Shown piece by piece: positions 55,501-63,469 of a stretch of DNA of 64,000 nt. The DNA is from Reichenbachiella versicolor. Lineage in GTDB: Bacteria; Bacteroidota; Bacteroidia; Cytophagales; Cyclobacteriaceae. The first letter of the stretch is position 1. Each line of letters starts with the position of its first letter. The notes beneath the pieces are model-generated. The model had not been told where the DNA came from and ran no database searches. It was given only the letters and a program-made list of their open reading frames with translations. Where the stretch lies: the NCBI RefSeq assembly GCF_003171675.1, contig NZ_QFZQ01000012.1:1-64000 (forward strand). The letters are read 5' to 3'. The translations under genes were made by a program, and so were the position numbers.

Positions 55501-55903
55501 AATCATTATGATTTTGGCTATCCAGTTGTAACGTATTTAATAGTTTATCATCTAGATCGGGAAAAAAATCACCAATCTGACGAGCTGCTTCGATGTCTGA
55601 TAGATTTTCATCGGATTTTAGCCAGTGATAGAATGGTATAGCTACCCAATTGATCAAAGCAAAGCCAAAACCGGTCAGAAGAGCATAAAATAGAATAGTT
55701 CTTAAGCTTGAATCTAATCTTAATGAAAACTCTAAAGTCGTAGCTAATAAAAAGACTGTAAGAACGACTCCTAAAAAAATGATTGAATTCTTAATTAGCT
55801 GATTGAAGAAGTACTTCTTCTTATATTCTGCTAGGTTTTTCTTGATTATGTTGAATGAATTGCTCAATTCTCTAATATTTCTTGACAGTTTTAAACTTGA
55901 CAT
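52583..55903 (-). CDS. DUF4175-type membrane-anchored coiled-coil giant
   Basis: The TTG at 55912 and the ATG at 55903 are both possible starts; the ATG (1,106 aa) is chosen. The N-terminus has three hydrophobic segments (SIIFLGVVLTVFLLATTLEF, FYALLTGFGFALINWVAIP, LAVPIVVFIGILVLIP). Next comes a beta-rich extracytoplasmic part (about 200-500), then a very long E/K/Q-rich coiled coil (about 510-860). The C-terminal part has a Met/Gln-rich stretch and more coiled coil. This matches DUF4175-family proteins, whose role is unknown. The start overlaps the upstream lipoprotein gene by 32 bp. The coiled coil is unusually long and of low complexity. Confidence 0.8.
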   Translation of the reverse strand: MSSLKLSRNIRELSNSFNIIKKNLAEYKKKYFFNQLIKNSIIFLGVVLTVFLLATTLEFSLRLDSSLRTILFYALLTGFGFALINWVAIPFYHWLKSDENLSDIEAARQIGDFFPDLDDKLLNTLQLDSQNHNDSLVNAAIEQRSHEISVFKFTKSIKKDDNKKLGKYLAVPIVVFIGILVLIPQFFTESTERIIKYNQEFEPERLFEIQINNTNLEAYRNEDFVLNIEVNGKTLPNEVFLEENGRKFKVSRNISNNYQHTFHNVQTSTEFKLIAADYISPSYKLTLINRPDIRNLQANLIYPQHIKRENELLSNVGNLTLPEGTEVQWQLKTSSTENASIQIGKATSEMKKTAEDYFTFNYRFLETENYSIQLQNQYSLNKDSISFLVDVIKDQHPSISANILQDTIMHSYIIMNGLIKDDYGLSKLHLIYESSNGQKVIPIRIDRSLTSQNFFYQLQLDSIKDLKAGNFEYYLKVWDNDGVNGAKSSRSAKYSFKIPSKGEINDKIDQKAEKTKSDLERKIEESKRINNELKQIQNELKSKNKLDWQDKKKLDNLIESKKKLEEELKELNQQNKQSNQQRQQFNEPNEKLQEKAAQLQKLMDQVLDEETKKLYEELQKLLQENTSPDKLENVVEQLQQKEENMEKELERAIEMYKRMQFDFKMEEVIDDLEKLAQEQEQNAKDTQEGNKSKEELKEKQDSINKEFEEIAQEMDKLDELNKELENPKELENFDQEEQSINESLKESSEQLEDNKKKKSSQSQQNAAQQMQQMSKKMQDMQQSMEMQQMSENLENLRAIVENLVKLSFDQEQILKDFRGVNQSDPRFVTLSQQQLKLKDDAKIIEDSLLALSKRVFQIQSFVTRELSDMNKHINESLQMLRERHQSKAVVSQQYAMTSINNLALLLDDVLKQMMAQMAEAMGKPQKGKKGKPKNAPSLSQLQKELNQKIQDLQKSGKSGRQLSQELAKLAAEQEALRNQLQQMGEKLQNGEDGKDGLKSGLNDAVKKMEQTETDLVNKRITRQTIRRQQDILTRMLKAEKAMREKELDQQRKGEEAKEISKQVPPSIAEYLKQKEKELELLHAVPTQLNPYYKEEVNKYFQRLNEQ

Positions 55904-57152
55904 TATGAACAACGTCTTTCCAGCTCATGAAATCATCTAACCCGCTGATATTTCTTTGAGCAATGAAGTAAAACGGTGTTTTCTCTAAAGTAATGTATTT
56001 CTTCCCTTTTAATTCTTCTGATATGAAATCAACTCCATTACTTGTCTTGACTTCTACAGTTTTTAGTAGAATATGGTTGTGTTCAGTGTCTTTTTGAATT
56101 ATAGGTTGATAGTTAAAAGCAGAATTCACATTGAGAATAGAAGTATCACCAGTAACCGTGATTTTGGCCAGATCTATACTGTCCTGTTGACTTTTACTTA
56201 TTAGTTCTTTTACACGTTCGTTAGTTCTACTATTCAAGATACGATGAGTGTAAAAGAATTCTAAAGAATCAAAATTTCCTTTTAGAATTGCTACGTTTAA
56301 TAAGGTTTTATTTGACTTAAATACTTGATATTCAGGATATTTATTTGATATTTCTTTATCAAGAAACTTTTTGTGAACGGTTGCATTTGTAAGTTTAGGA
56401 TGATACTCGATTACATCGAATCCACCATTTAAAAATTCAGAGATTTTATAGTCTTCATTTTTTACAAACCTTATGATTACGTTGTTCCACGTGGAATCTT
56501 TTCCTGTTAGGTTACATAATATATCATCGTTAAGCTCTTTTATCCTGTGTGAACCGGTGCCATATATGCTATCAGAGATGATAAGATTAAACTGGGACAG
56601 TTTCTGAATCAATAAACTATCTTTTTTACGCATTGAGAATCGTATGGTCAATGAATCTGGGGTGGTAATACCTGTTGGAAAAACACTGTAGTCGTTCTTA
56701 TTGGTTCTGTACCAATTACTTAATGGGAGCCCGTCAATGTTCATAAATGTATTTTGAACTAAACTGTTATTTAGCTCTTTATCTTCCCATACTTTTCTTA
56801 ATAGACCAATCACATTATCTGCACTCACCTTTTTGCCAGAGTGTAAATACCTGTTTTTAAGTATAATATCTGTGTATTGATCATTGGTTTTTATTTTGTC
56901 TATGAAAGAACTTTGGAAGTGAGCATTACTATCAGCTTTTTGAATGAATTGTTCAAATACTAAATCTACTATTAGTTGTTCCGATTCGTTTGAAACTTTA
57001 AGTGGATTGATTGAATGGATATTGTCATAGAAACTGATTCGTAGAGTCCCTATTTGCTCATCTGATTTGTTGTTAGGATGGTCGGATCTATTATTATCTG
57101 TGCAGGAATTGAGGATAATTAGAAAAATAAGGTATAACCAAGTCGCTTTCAT
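55872..57152 (-). CDS. Peptide-binding (SBP_bac_5-like) lipoprotein
   Basis: The 426-aa protein has a lipoprotein signal ending ILNSC (Cys17). The mature region starts with a family-5 solute-binding pattern (GTLRISFYDNIHSINPLKVSN, then LIVDLVFEQFIQK and YTDIILKNRYLHSGKKVSADNVIGLL). Members bind oligopeptides or similar solutes for ABC import. It is shorter than the ~500-aa standard, so it may be divergent, and no permease gene is adjacent. The end overlaps the DUF4175 gene by 32 bp. A degenerate parS-like sequence lies inside it at 56.48 kb. Confidence 0.75.
   Translation of the reverse strand: MKATWLYLIFLIILNSCTDNNRSDHPNNKSDEQIGTLRISFYDNIHSINPLKVSNESEQLIVDLVFEQFIQKADSNAHFQSSFIDKIKTNDQYTDIILKNRYLHSGKKVSADNVIGLLRKVWEDKELNNSLVQNTFMNIDGLPLSNWYRTNKNDYSVFPTGITTPDSLTIRFSMRKKDSLLIQKLSQFNLIISDSIYGTGSHRIKELNDDILCNLTGKDSTWNNVIIRFVKNEDYKISEFLNGGFDVIEYHPKLTNATVHKKFLDKEISNKYPEYQVFKSNKTLLNVAILKGNFDSLEFFYTHRILNSRTNERVKELISKSQQDSIDLAKITVTGDTSILNVNSAFNYQPIIQKDTEHNHILLKTVEVKTSNGVDFISEELKGKKYITLEKTPFYFIAQRNISGLDDFMSWKDVVHNVKFKTVKKY
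56483..56498. other. Degenerate parS-like sequence in a coding region
   Basis: TGTTCCACGTGGAATC matches TGTTCCACGTGGAACA at 14 of 16 positions. The central CCACGTGG palindrome is intact. Confidence 0.5.
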
Positions 57153-57506
57153 TTAAATACCAATTTCGTTTTCAAAGTATTCTATTACATTGATTTTCAA
57201 TAGCTTTTCTTGCTCTACAATATCGAGATGCGGTAGATTTTTAACTAATTTCCAATGAGGCCAACCTTCTTTATCATGTCCGTTTAATTCATAGTACCCG
57301 TCCAAACTTAGTACCTTACATATTCCAAGATGAATAAGATCTTGCTTTTCCTCCTTTGAAAACACTTGGTTTCCTCGTCCCAGTTCTTGAACTCCAATAA
57401 GAAATAGAACACCATTCAAGTCTCCTGGTTTCTTTCCAATCACTTCTTTAAGGTTTTGAAGTAGGACTTGCCATTTTCTACTTAGATCTAGATCCTTTTT
57501 TATCAT
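57153..57506 (-). CDS. Conserved small protein, function unknown
   Basis: The 117-aa protein is soluble and begins MIKKDLDLSRKWQVLLQNL. The middle has GVLFLIGVQELGRGNQVFSKEEKQD and the end DKEGWPHWKLVKNLPHL. It directly adjoins the peptide-binding lipoprotein gene. I do not recall a named family, though I believe similar proteins lie beside the same genes in relatives. A -7 element TATATTTG (57550-57543, minus) about 37 nt before its start suggests that it heads the long minus-strand operon down to ybeY. Confidence 0.6.
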   Translation of the reverse strand: MIKKDLDLSRKWQVLLQNLKEVIGKKPGDLNGVLFLIGVQELGRGNQVFSKEEKQDLIHLGICKVLSLDGYYELNGHDKEGWPHWKLVKNLPHLDIVEQEKLLKINVIEYFENEIGI

Positions 57507-57542
57507 GCTTATTGTTTGCTGATATCAAATGTGTAATTTGAT

Positions 57543-57550
57543 CAAATATA
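57543..57550 (-). promoter_or_regulatory. -7 element at the head of the minus-strand operon
   Basis: On the minus strand this reads TATATTTG, a perfect TAnnTTTG. No clear -33 element is present. It lies between this operon and the divergent ComF-family gene. Confidence 0.4.
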
Positions 57551-57591
57551 TTTCAGCATTTTGAGATGGTGGTCTACCTAATCGTATATTC

Positions 57592-58287
57592 ATGAAAAAG
57601 TACTTCTTTTCTCTTTTTTCTCTAGTTTTTCCAGTCTTATGTGAGTGTTGTGGACGTGTATTACTTCAGCATGAACAGACGTTATGTTTACACTGCTTGA
57701 AGGACTTACCGAAAACGAATTATCATTTAGTCGTAAACAACCCTTTAATACTACAACTTAAGTTGGCAGCTAAGATTGATTCGGCCAATGCTTTCCTACA
57801 TTTTACAAAGAATGGTGTGGCACAGAAGTTATTGCATCGGCTGAAATATAAAGACCAGATAGCTGTGGGAACTGTATTGGGACGTTGGTTTGCTGAAGAT
57901 ATTAAAGATTATGTTTCACGTGAAAACATAGAAATAATAGTGCCTATTCCCCTACATCCATCTAGACGTTTGAAACGTGGCTATAATCAGGCAGAAGTTA
58001 TTGCAAAAGGCATGAAAGAAATATTAAATCTACCTATTAACAATTTTAGCCTTAGAAGACGTCGAAAATCTCAATCTCAGACTAAAAAGGATAGAGTTCA
58101 TCGCTGGAAGAACACGAATGACTTGTATTTTCTAGTGAAAGAAGAGTCATTAATAGGAAAGAGAGTCTTGTTGGTGGATGATGTGATTACTACTGGTTCT
58201 ACAATTACAGGAGCTGTCGAGTTATTAAAATCTGTAGGTACATCTTACGTTTCAATTGCATGTATAGCGACGGGAAAAGGGTTTTAA
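57592..58287 (+). CDS. ComF-family phosphoribosyltransferase-like protein
   Basis: The 231-aa protein has an N-terminal zinc finger (CECCGRVLLQHEQTLCLHC) followed by a phosphoribosyltransferase domain whose PRPP loop is VLLVDDVITTGSTITGA. The IPLHPSRRLKRGYNQAEVIAKG motif is typical of the ComF family. ComF is needed for DNA uptake in naturally competent bacteria, but many members have unknown roles. It is divergent from the long minus-strand operon. A degenerate parS-like site lies inside. Confidence 0.88.
   Translation: MKKYFFSLFSLVFPVLCECCGRVLLQHEQTLCLHCLKDLPKTNYHLVVNNPLILQLKLAAKIDSANAFLHFTKNGVAQKLLHRLKYKDQIAVGTVLGRWFAEDIKDYVSRENIEIIVPIPLHPSRRLKRGYNQAEVIAKGMKEILNLPINNFSLRRRRKSQSQTKKDRVHRWKNTNDLYFLVKEESLIGKRVLLVDDVITTGSTITGAVELLKSVGTSYVSIACIATGKGF
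57912..57927. other. Degenerate parS-like sequence in the ComF-family gene
   Basis: TGTTTCACGTGAAAAC is 14 of 16 to the canonical parS. It is about 6.3 kb from the nearest clear site. Confidence 0.5.
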
Positions 58288-58456
58288 AAAATATACTTAC
58301 TAATACATAAGATATTGAAAATACAATTAAAACACTGAAAATAAATTACTTATAACAGTTTTTTGGAAGAGATGTTTATACTTGAGTATTTGCAAGCTTC
58401 TAAATCAGATGTTTCATTTATTATTATTCCTGATTCTTTTGATTACTCTATAGGTA

Positions 58457-58557
58457 TTTAATCACTGGGCGATAGCTCTATTGGTTTATTTCCCCAACCT
58501 CTGTGTCGAGTAGAAATAAATCCTGAAGATATCCTATACTCTTTGATCAAGGTCCTT
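58457..58557 (+). repeat. Dispersed hairpin repeat, copy 2
   Basis: This is the inverted partner of 43591-43688. It carries the same GGGCGATAGC block (58467-58476) and the same 16-mer GTCGAGTAGAAATAAA (58505-58520). It lies in the gap between the converging ComF-family and phosphorylase genes. The remaining 58288-58456 is AT-rich with nothing recognisable. Confidence 0.65.
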
Positions 58558-58560
58558 GAT

Positions 58561-59418
58561 TCAGAGTCTGTCGAGGACTTTTTTAATCAATCCATCTACG
58601 ATTTTATTGGGGTCTTTTGAAAACCTATTTCTAGGTCTATTTGCTATGATAGCATTAAGGCTAATCATCTCATGCCCCATCATTTTAGCTAATGCATAGT
58701 ATCCGGCAGTTTCCATGTCAAAGTTGGTTAGCCAGAAATCATCATGATGAAAACTGAGCATATCATCCATCAAATGACTATTTCTAATGTCTAGTCGAAT
58801 TTTGCGGCCTTGCGGTGCATAAAAACCAGGGCAGGTTACAGTGTTGCCTTTGTACATATCTTGAGCATACTTGTTTTGAAGACTACGTGACCCTTCTACT
58901 ATATAAGGCTTTAGAGGTAAATCAAGATATGCTCTGAGTTTATCACCAATAACATTTTCAGCGCCGGATTGACGGAGATTATAAAAAGTCATTAGCGAGT
59001 CTAGTCCAACACCATATTCAGATACTAGATGTGTGCCAAGTCGAATATCTTCCTGTAAACTGCCAGAAGTACCGATTCGAATAAGATTGAGTTTTTTTAG
59101 TTTTTCTTTGGGCAATCTTGTTTTGAAATCGATGTTAGCCAAAGCATCCAGCTCCGTCATAAAGATCTCTACATTATCTGTCCCCATACCAGAACTCATG
59201 ACAGTAACTTTTTTGCCTTTGTACTTACCTGAATGCGTGATGAATTCACGTCTATTCATTTCAAAATCGATGGTATCGAAATGTTGACTAACTCTAAATA
59301 CTCTGCTGGGATCGCCAACGGTAATAATTGTGTCTGCTATATTTTCTGGTTTCAGATTGAGGTGATAGACACTTCCATCTTTGTTAATTATCAGATCTGT
59401 TTCAGAAATTGTTGGCAT
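58561..59418 (-). CDS. Nucleoside phosphorylase (uridine-phosphorylase type)
   Basis: The 285-aa protein belongs to the PNP/UDP phosphorylase superfamily. VGDPSRVFRV near residue 33 and RIGTSGSLQEDIRLG near 113 form the phosphate-binding site. FDMETAGYYALAKMMG near 233 is the nucleoside-binding segment. It splits a nucleoside, probably uridine, to base and ribose-1-phosphate. The substrate is not fully certain from motifs. The gene stands alone between a dispersed repeat and the NeuD-like gene with its terminator. Confidence 0.85.
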   Translation of the reverse strand: MPTISETDLIINKDGSVYHLNLKPENIADTIITVGDPSRVFRVSQHFDTIDFEMNRREFITHSGKYKGKKVTVMSSGMGTDNVEIFMTELDALANIDFKTRLPKEKLKKLNLIRIGTSGSLQEDIRLGTHLVSEYGVGLDSLMTFYNLRQSGAENVIGDKLRAYLDLPLKPYIVEGSRSLQNKYAQDMYKGNTVTCPGFYAPQGRKIRLDIRNSHLMDDMLSFHHDDFWLTNFDMETAGYYALAKMMGHEMISLNAIIANRPRNRFSKDPNKIVDGLIKKVLDRL

Positions 59419-59462
59419 ATCAAGTACTGTATTGATCTAAGTTAATCAACTTGATATAAAAA

Positions 59463-59508
59463 AACCTCGAAGGTTGATCTGTTACTAGATAAACTCAACT
59501 TCGAGGTT
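59463..59508 (-). terminator. Intrinsic terminator after the NeuD-like gene
   Basis: A 14-bp stem with one bulge (59463-59477 with 59495-59508) and a 17-nt loop is followed on the minus strand by seven T (59464-59458). It lies 22 bp past the NeuD-like stop and would also prevent read-through into the phosphorylase gene. Confidence 0.85.
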
Positions 59509-59529
59509 CTTAAAATGAAATGTTTTGTT

Positions 59530-60168
59530 CTATTTTTCTACAACAGTGGCTGGGTTACCGAATACAGTTTTACCTTTTTCTACATCAGCAATCACTACAG
59601 AACCAGCACCGATGCGAGCATTCTTACCTATTTTCACTCCAGGAATGATCGATACCCCTGTTCCTATGAATGCACCTTCTCCGATTTCCACATTAGCGCT
59701 AATGGATGCACCAGCACCTATTTGAACGAAATCTTCAAGTTTGCAATTGTGATCTACTGTCGCCCCACTATGTAGTATGCAGTGATTTCCAATTTCCACA
59801 CCTGCGCCTACAGTACTTCCCCCATTGAAGAAGTTGCCATGTCCAAGATTAGCAGACTTTGCTACTGATGCTGAAGAATGAAAACCATTGACAGGCATAA
59901 CTTTACGCTTTTCCTTCAGCATTTTTGCAAGAGATTTTTTCAGTTTATTATCATCACTTGCTACAAAAGCTTCGCATTTCTTGCCGATTAGTTTTATGAA
60001 TTCATTGTCATCGGTTCTACCAAGTACAGGTATATTATCTATCTCGGTACCAAGTAAACTCTTGTCGTCGTCTAGAAAACCGTATACTATATTACCGTTT
60101 GATTCAAAAATTTCAAGTGCAGCTCGTCCGAGTCCGCCTGTTCCAAAAATTAACACTGGGTTGTCCAT
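59530..60168 (-). CDS. NeuD-like sugar O-acyltransferase (hexapeptide repeat)
   Basis: The 212-aa protein opens with a Rossmann-like start (VLIFGTGGLGRAALEIFESNG) and FLDDD, as in NeuD/PglD proteins. From residue ~100 it has a left-handed beta-helix of hexapeptide repeats (VGAGVEIGNHCILHSGATV, VQIGAGASISANVEIGEGAF, then IGAGSVVIADVEKGKTVFGNPA). These enzymes add acetyl or related groups to sugars using acetyl-CoA. His in NHCILHSGATVDHN is the likely catalytic position. It ends just ahead of a strong terminator and follows the multi-pass membrane gene by 12 bp. The actual sugar is unknown. Confidence 0.87.
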   Translation of the reverse strand: MDNPVLIFGTGGLGRAALEIFESNGNIVYGFLDDDKSLLGTEIDNIPVLGRTDDNEFIKLIGKKCEAFVASDDNKLKKSLAKMLKEKRKVMPVNGFHSSASVAKSANLGHGNFFNGGSTVGAGVEIGNHCILHSGATVDHNCKLEDFVQIGAGASISANVEIGEGAFIGTGVSIIPGVKIGKNARIGAGSVVIADVEKGKTVFGNPATVVEK

Positions 60169-60180
60169 TCTGCAAAGAAA

Positions 60181-61419
60181 TTAAAGACGCTTCAAGAAAT
60201 CAAACTTGTTCCAAAGTGGATGATCAATAAGGATGACCACCATCAAAAAAGGCATGTAGTAAACTTTGAATCTAGCCAGAGCTCCTAGATTTGGAATGGA
60301 GAATGCTAGAAAGAACGCCATAGAGACTATTAGTATGGTAATTGCAATGAGATCCGCATTGTATCTTACTTTTGTAGATGAAATAAACCTCCAACCAATA
60401 ATCACTATTAGTAGTAAGTTTTCAATTGCACTCATGATATTTGGAAACCTAAAAACCTCAGGAAATATTGGTCTGAAAACACCGGCTATAGTGAAGTGTA
60501 TGAAATTCAGGACGTAATTCATGAATTCATTTGATGTATCTACAATAGGAACTTTATTCCAAATTGGTGTACGACTAAGAATGTAATGGTGTGTATTTTG
60601 GATTGAGCTCCAGAAATATTCAATAGTCAGATTATAATTTAACCAATACAACATGCCAATAGTAGGTGCTACTAGCATAGCTAAAATAAATGCTGTCTTT
60701 CTCCACAAACTATTTTTCAAAAAATCTAATTGTTCTAGACGACGAAATATCAATAGGTAGGCTAGAAGAGGAAGAATAACCGCAAGAATGTAGTACTTCA
60801 AATAGACTAAAATTAAAAAAGATAAAAAGTACCATAAGAATTCGTACCATAAGAATTTCTTGTTGGCCCGTAGTTTTATGTAGCCACCCATCAGTACCAT
60901 TACTGCACCGAAAGCCAAACTTTCCTTTAATATTCCCGATGACCAAAACACTATTGACGGGTAGAAGAGAAAACTAAAAATAGCAGCTTTACTCCAGTCA
61001 GGTCTCCATTCAATTACTTGTCTGACTAAATAAGCTGAGCAAATAAAACTGAAGTATGAAAAATAGAAACTAGCCATCCAATAGTCAGTTTTACCGAGGA
61101 ACAAAATCACTGCTAGTACTCTGTCTAGATATTCGCGCCTTGCATGAAAAGTAGAGTCAACTGATGAAAACATCAGACTCCAAAAGTCACCCCAACCAAA
61201 TTCGGCAATTCTAGACGCACGCTCATAATAGCCAAAAGTATCTCCCCCATCATATAGCCAGATGTAAAGTAGACCAAGAAGAACCCCACAAATTAATTTG
61301 AAGGCCAGTGCTGACATGAAATACACCTTCCATTTCGACTGTTTGATCAATCGATAGAAAAGATATGACAAGTATGAAAGCACTACTGTATTTAAACAGT
61401 AGATGAACAGGTGTTTCAA
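60181..61419 (-). CDS. Multi-pass membrane protein, possible glycan polymerase-like
   Basis: The TTG at 61419 is the apparent start (412 aa), since the first in-frame ATG (residue 35) would cut the first helix. The protein has roughly nine to ten hydrophobic helices. A loop after the second helix reads YDGGDTFGYYERASRIAEFGWGDFW, and later HARREYLDRVLAVILFL. I recall this type as a conserved hypothetical protein in Bacteroidota. The shape resembles EpsG/Wzy-like or glycosyltransferase-C membrane proteins, without proof. It follows the DUF2851 gene by 2 bp and precedes the NeuD-like gene by 12 bp. A role in surface polysaccharide is only suggested by that neighbour. Confidence 0.6.
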   Translation of the reverse strand: MKHLFIYCLNTVVLSYLSYLFYRLIKQSKWKVYFMSALAFKLICGVLLGLLYIWLYDGGDTFGYYERASRIAEFGWGDFWSLMFSSVDSTFHARREYLDRVLAVILFLGKTDYWMASFYFSYFSFICSAYLVRQVIEWRPDWSKAAIFSFLFYPSIVFWSSGILKESLAFGAVMVLMGGYIKLRANKKFLWYEFLWYFLSFLILVYLKYYILAVILPLLAYLLIFRRLEQLDFLKNSLWRKTAFILAMLVAPTIGMLYWLNYNLTIEYFWSSIQNTHHYILSRTPIWNKVPIVDTSNEFMNYVLNFIHFTIAGVFRPIFPEVFRFPNIMSAIENLLLIVIIGWRFISSTKVRYNADLIAITILIVSMAFFLAFSIPNLGALARFKVYYMPFLMVVILIDHPLWNKFDFLKRL

Positions 61420-61421
61420 GA

Positions 61422-62699
61422 TTAACGATTGATCAATGAGACCCCAATTTTACAGGAAAGGCACTTCTTTTTCAAGCAAAAATCGTTTTTCAGGCTTATT
61501 AGAGATTGACTTTCAAAAGCATTTTGGGCTTTTAGGCCTAGACTGTTCCAGCTATCAATGATATTATTTTTTTCTGGCTTGATACTTTCTAATAATTCAA
61601 TGGATTTATCCATATATACAGATAGACCAGTTTTTTGTGAATATGCAGCTAAAAGTGGCGCTACTGTATTGATTATTAAGTTGTTTATGCTTGAGGAACC
61701 GATACCATGGTTTGATTTTGATGAGAATCGGTCAATGTCATAGTGTGTTTGCCAATAGATCGAAGGTTTTGATTCAAACATTTCTTTAACCTCATCTATC
61801 GTATTGAAATTTATAAATTGATCAAAGAATTTGCTATTGTGAATAAAGAATGAGGCAATTTGTGATAGACGAATTGTTGGAAAATTAGCTGGTCGCATAC
61901 GCATGAATTTCCATTCTACTTTTAACATACCGTAATCCACTAAATTGTACTTCTTAGATAGAAATTGGTATTCATGAATTAGTTCACTAATATATTCGTT
62001 ATCAGATTCTTTAGGTAAAAATCCAGCTATACCAAAAAGTAATGCTTCAATGTCCCTTTGAGAGGATCTATGTTTTACTAAGATTTTATGAGGAAGTATT
62101 TTACTCAGTTTATGAAACGGTTCAGAATTAGTCTTAAAGCCAAAGTTCTTAGCCAAAAGCTGATATGCCGTTTCTTCCCAGGAACCTCTATTCTTTTCAA
62201 GTTCATCAAGAATTAAGGTAGATTTTTTTTCAAGTCTAAAAATTCCCGTCTGCTCCATCATAGAAATAATTTCCAACTGACGAATATTTTCTAGTTGATC
62301 TTGACAAGGAATAGGTTCAGGGCTTTTAATCAGTTGATTGCATTTATCTAATAGATCACTTTTAACCCTATTTTTTAGTTCAATGACTGGAATCTTCTCA
62401 CCATTTTGTCTGCTGACATCTAAATCGTGCTCCCACACAATATGCATGATTACGTTATTATACGCTTCATCGTGATGATGTCGATGTCTTTTCCAATCAG
62501 ATGATCTTAAATGAATTTCTACATGTCCATACCAAGTGATATCATCCACTAATAGTTTGGCATTTAAAAAATCGGGACCAGAGTTTCTATTATACTGACC
62601 AAGGGAATATACCTCGACAGACTTGCCTTCTGAAGTACTTAGATTTAGTGGGTCGTATTTCTGAAATTGCCAGATGAAGTGTAGGAAAGATTCTCTCAA
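61422..62699 (-). CDS. DUF2851-family protein
   Basis: The start is a TTG at 62699; no ATG gives the family's usual N-terminus (here RESFLHFIWQFQKYDPLNL). The 425-aa protein has the conserved GQYNRNSGPDFLNAKLLVDD and WYGHVEIHLRSSDWKRHRH segments of DUF2851. A CxxC-type end (KKCLSCKIG) may bind a metal. The acid/histidine pattern (GPDFLNAK, GHVEIH) resembles a nuclease-like fold, but activity is not established. It begins 28 bp after the LOG-family gene and is followed by the membrane protein 2 bp later. Confidence 0.85.
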   Translation of the reverse strand: MRESFLHFIWQFQKYDPLNLSTSEGKSVEVYSLGQYNRNSGPDFLNAKLLVDDITWYGHVEIHLRSSDWKRHRHHHDEAYNNVIMHIVWEHDLDVSRQNGEKIPVIELKNRVKSDLLDKCNQLIKSPEPIPCQDQLENIRQLEIISMMEQTGIFRLEKKSTLILDELEKNRGSWEETAYQLLAKNFGFKTNSEPFHKLSKILPHKILVKHRSSQRDIEALLFGIAGFLPKESDNEYISELIHEYQFLSKKYNLVDYGMLKVEWKFMRMRPANFPTIRLSQIASFFIHNSKFFDQFINFNTIDEVKEMFESKPSIYWQTHYDIDRFSSKSNHGIGSSSINNLIINTVAPLLAAYSQKTGLSVYMDKSIELLESIKPEKNNIIDSWNSLGLKAQNAFESQSLISLKNDFCLKKKCLSCKIGVSLINR

Positions 62700-62726
62700 G
62701 GGTACTGTTTTACTTTGGGCTAAAAG

Positions 62727-63311
62727 TTATGTTAATTCTACAATTGGTAACTGATGACTTCGGCTTTTATCAATATTAAGCATTTGTTCAAGAAGACCTT
62801 CTACTTTCTGATCATCAACAAATAACTCAAGATGTTCTTTTCGCAGTAAACCTTTGCTATTCATGTTTTTAAACATTTCGAAAAGGCAATCATAGTAGCC
62901 TTCGACATTCAAGAAACCAATAGGAGCATTTACCAGTCCGAGTTGTGCCCATGTCAGAATTTCTGATATTTCTTCGAGTGTTCCCATTCCTCCTGGTAAT
63001 GCTATAAACGCATCAGAATTTTGTGCCATTATGGTCTTACGCTCATGCATAGACTTAGTAATGATAAGTTCAGTAGCATGTTCGTTAGAAATTTCTATTT
63101 CATCTAAAAATTCAGGAATCACTCCCAAAACTTCTCCATTGTTGTCCAAACAACCTTTGGCAACTGCTCCCATTACTCCAGTTTTGGCCCCACCATATAC
63201 TAGTCGAATTTTACGCGAAGCCAAGGCATTCCCTAATTCAATACCCAATTTTTCAAAAATTGGGTCATTTCCCAATGAAGAGCCACAATAGACACAAATG
63301 CTTTTTATCAT
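62727..63311 (-). CDS. LOG-family protein (TIGR00730; nucleotide phosphoribohydrolase-like)
   Basis: A TTG at 63326 would extend the protein, but the ATG at 63311 (194 aa, starting MIKSICVYCGSSLG) gives the normal family start. The fingerprint PGGMGTLEEISEILTW is present, preceded by MHERKTIMAQNSDAFIAL. LOG proteins cleave ribose-5-phosphate from cytokinin riboside monophosphates or other nucleotides; bacterial roles vary. A TAATTTTG -7 element lies very close to the ATG and would give almost no leader, so it may not be the active promoter. It is divergent from the ABC exporter gene. Confidence 0.88.
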   Translation of the reverse strand: MIKSICVYCGSSLGNDPIFEKLGIELGNALASRKIRLVYGGAKTGVMGAVAKGCLDNNGEVLGVIPEFLDEIEISNEHATELIITKSMHERKTIMAQNSDAFIALPGGMGTLEEISEILTWAQLGLVNAPIGFLNVEGYYDCLFEMFKNMNSKGLLRKEHLELFVDDQKVEGLLEQMLNIDKSRSHQLPIVELT

Positions 63312-63416
63312 AGTGTTGAAGTTCAAAATTATTCATGAGTTCTTCAACTATTGAGAGTGAATAAATGACTTAGCTAACTGAAATTTTTTAATTCTAATGA
63401 ATCGAACAACAGTGAA

Positions 63417-63447
63417 TTGGTGGAGTCCAATGATAAGAATAACTTTG
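63417..63447 (+). promoter_or_regulatory. Promoter of the ABC exporter gene
   Basis: TTGG at 63417-63420, a 19-nt spacer and TAACTTTG at 63440-63447 fit the Bacteroidota consensus TTG-N19-TAnnTTTG. The ATG is 22 bp beyond, giving a short leader. Confidence 0.7.
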
Positions 63448-63469
63448 CGGTTGCAATTTTCAGATTATC

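Noticed and set aside
63324-63331. TAATTTTG as the promoter of the LOG-family gene
   Set aside because: It would put the transcription start almost on the ATG, and no -33 element was found at the right spacing.
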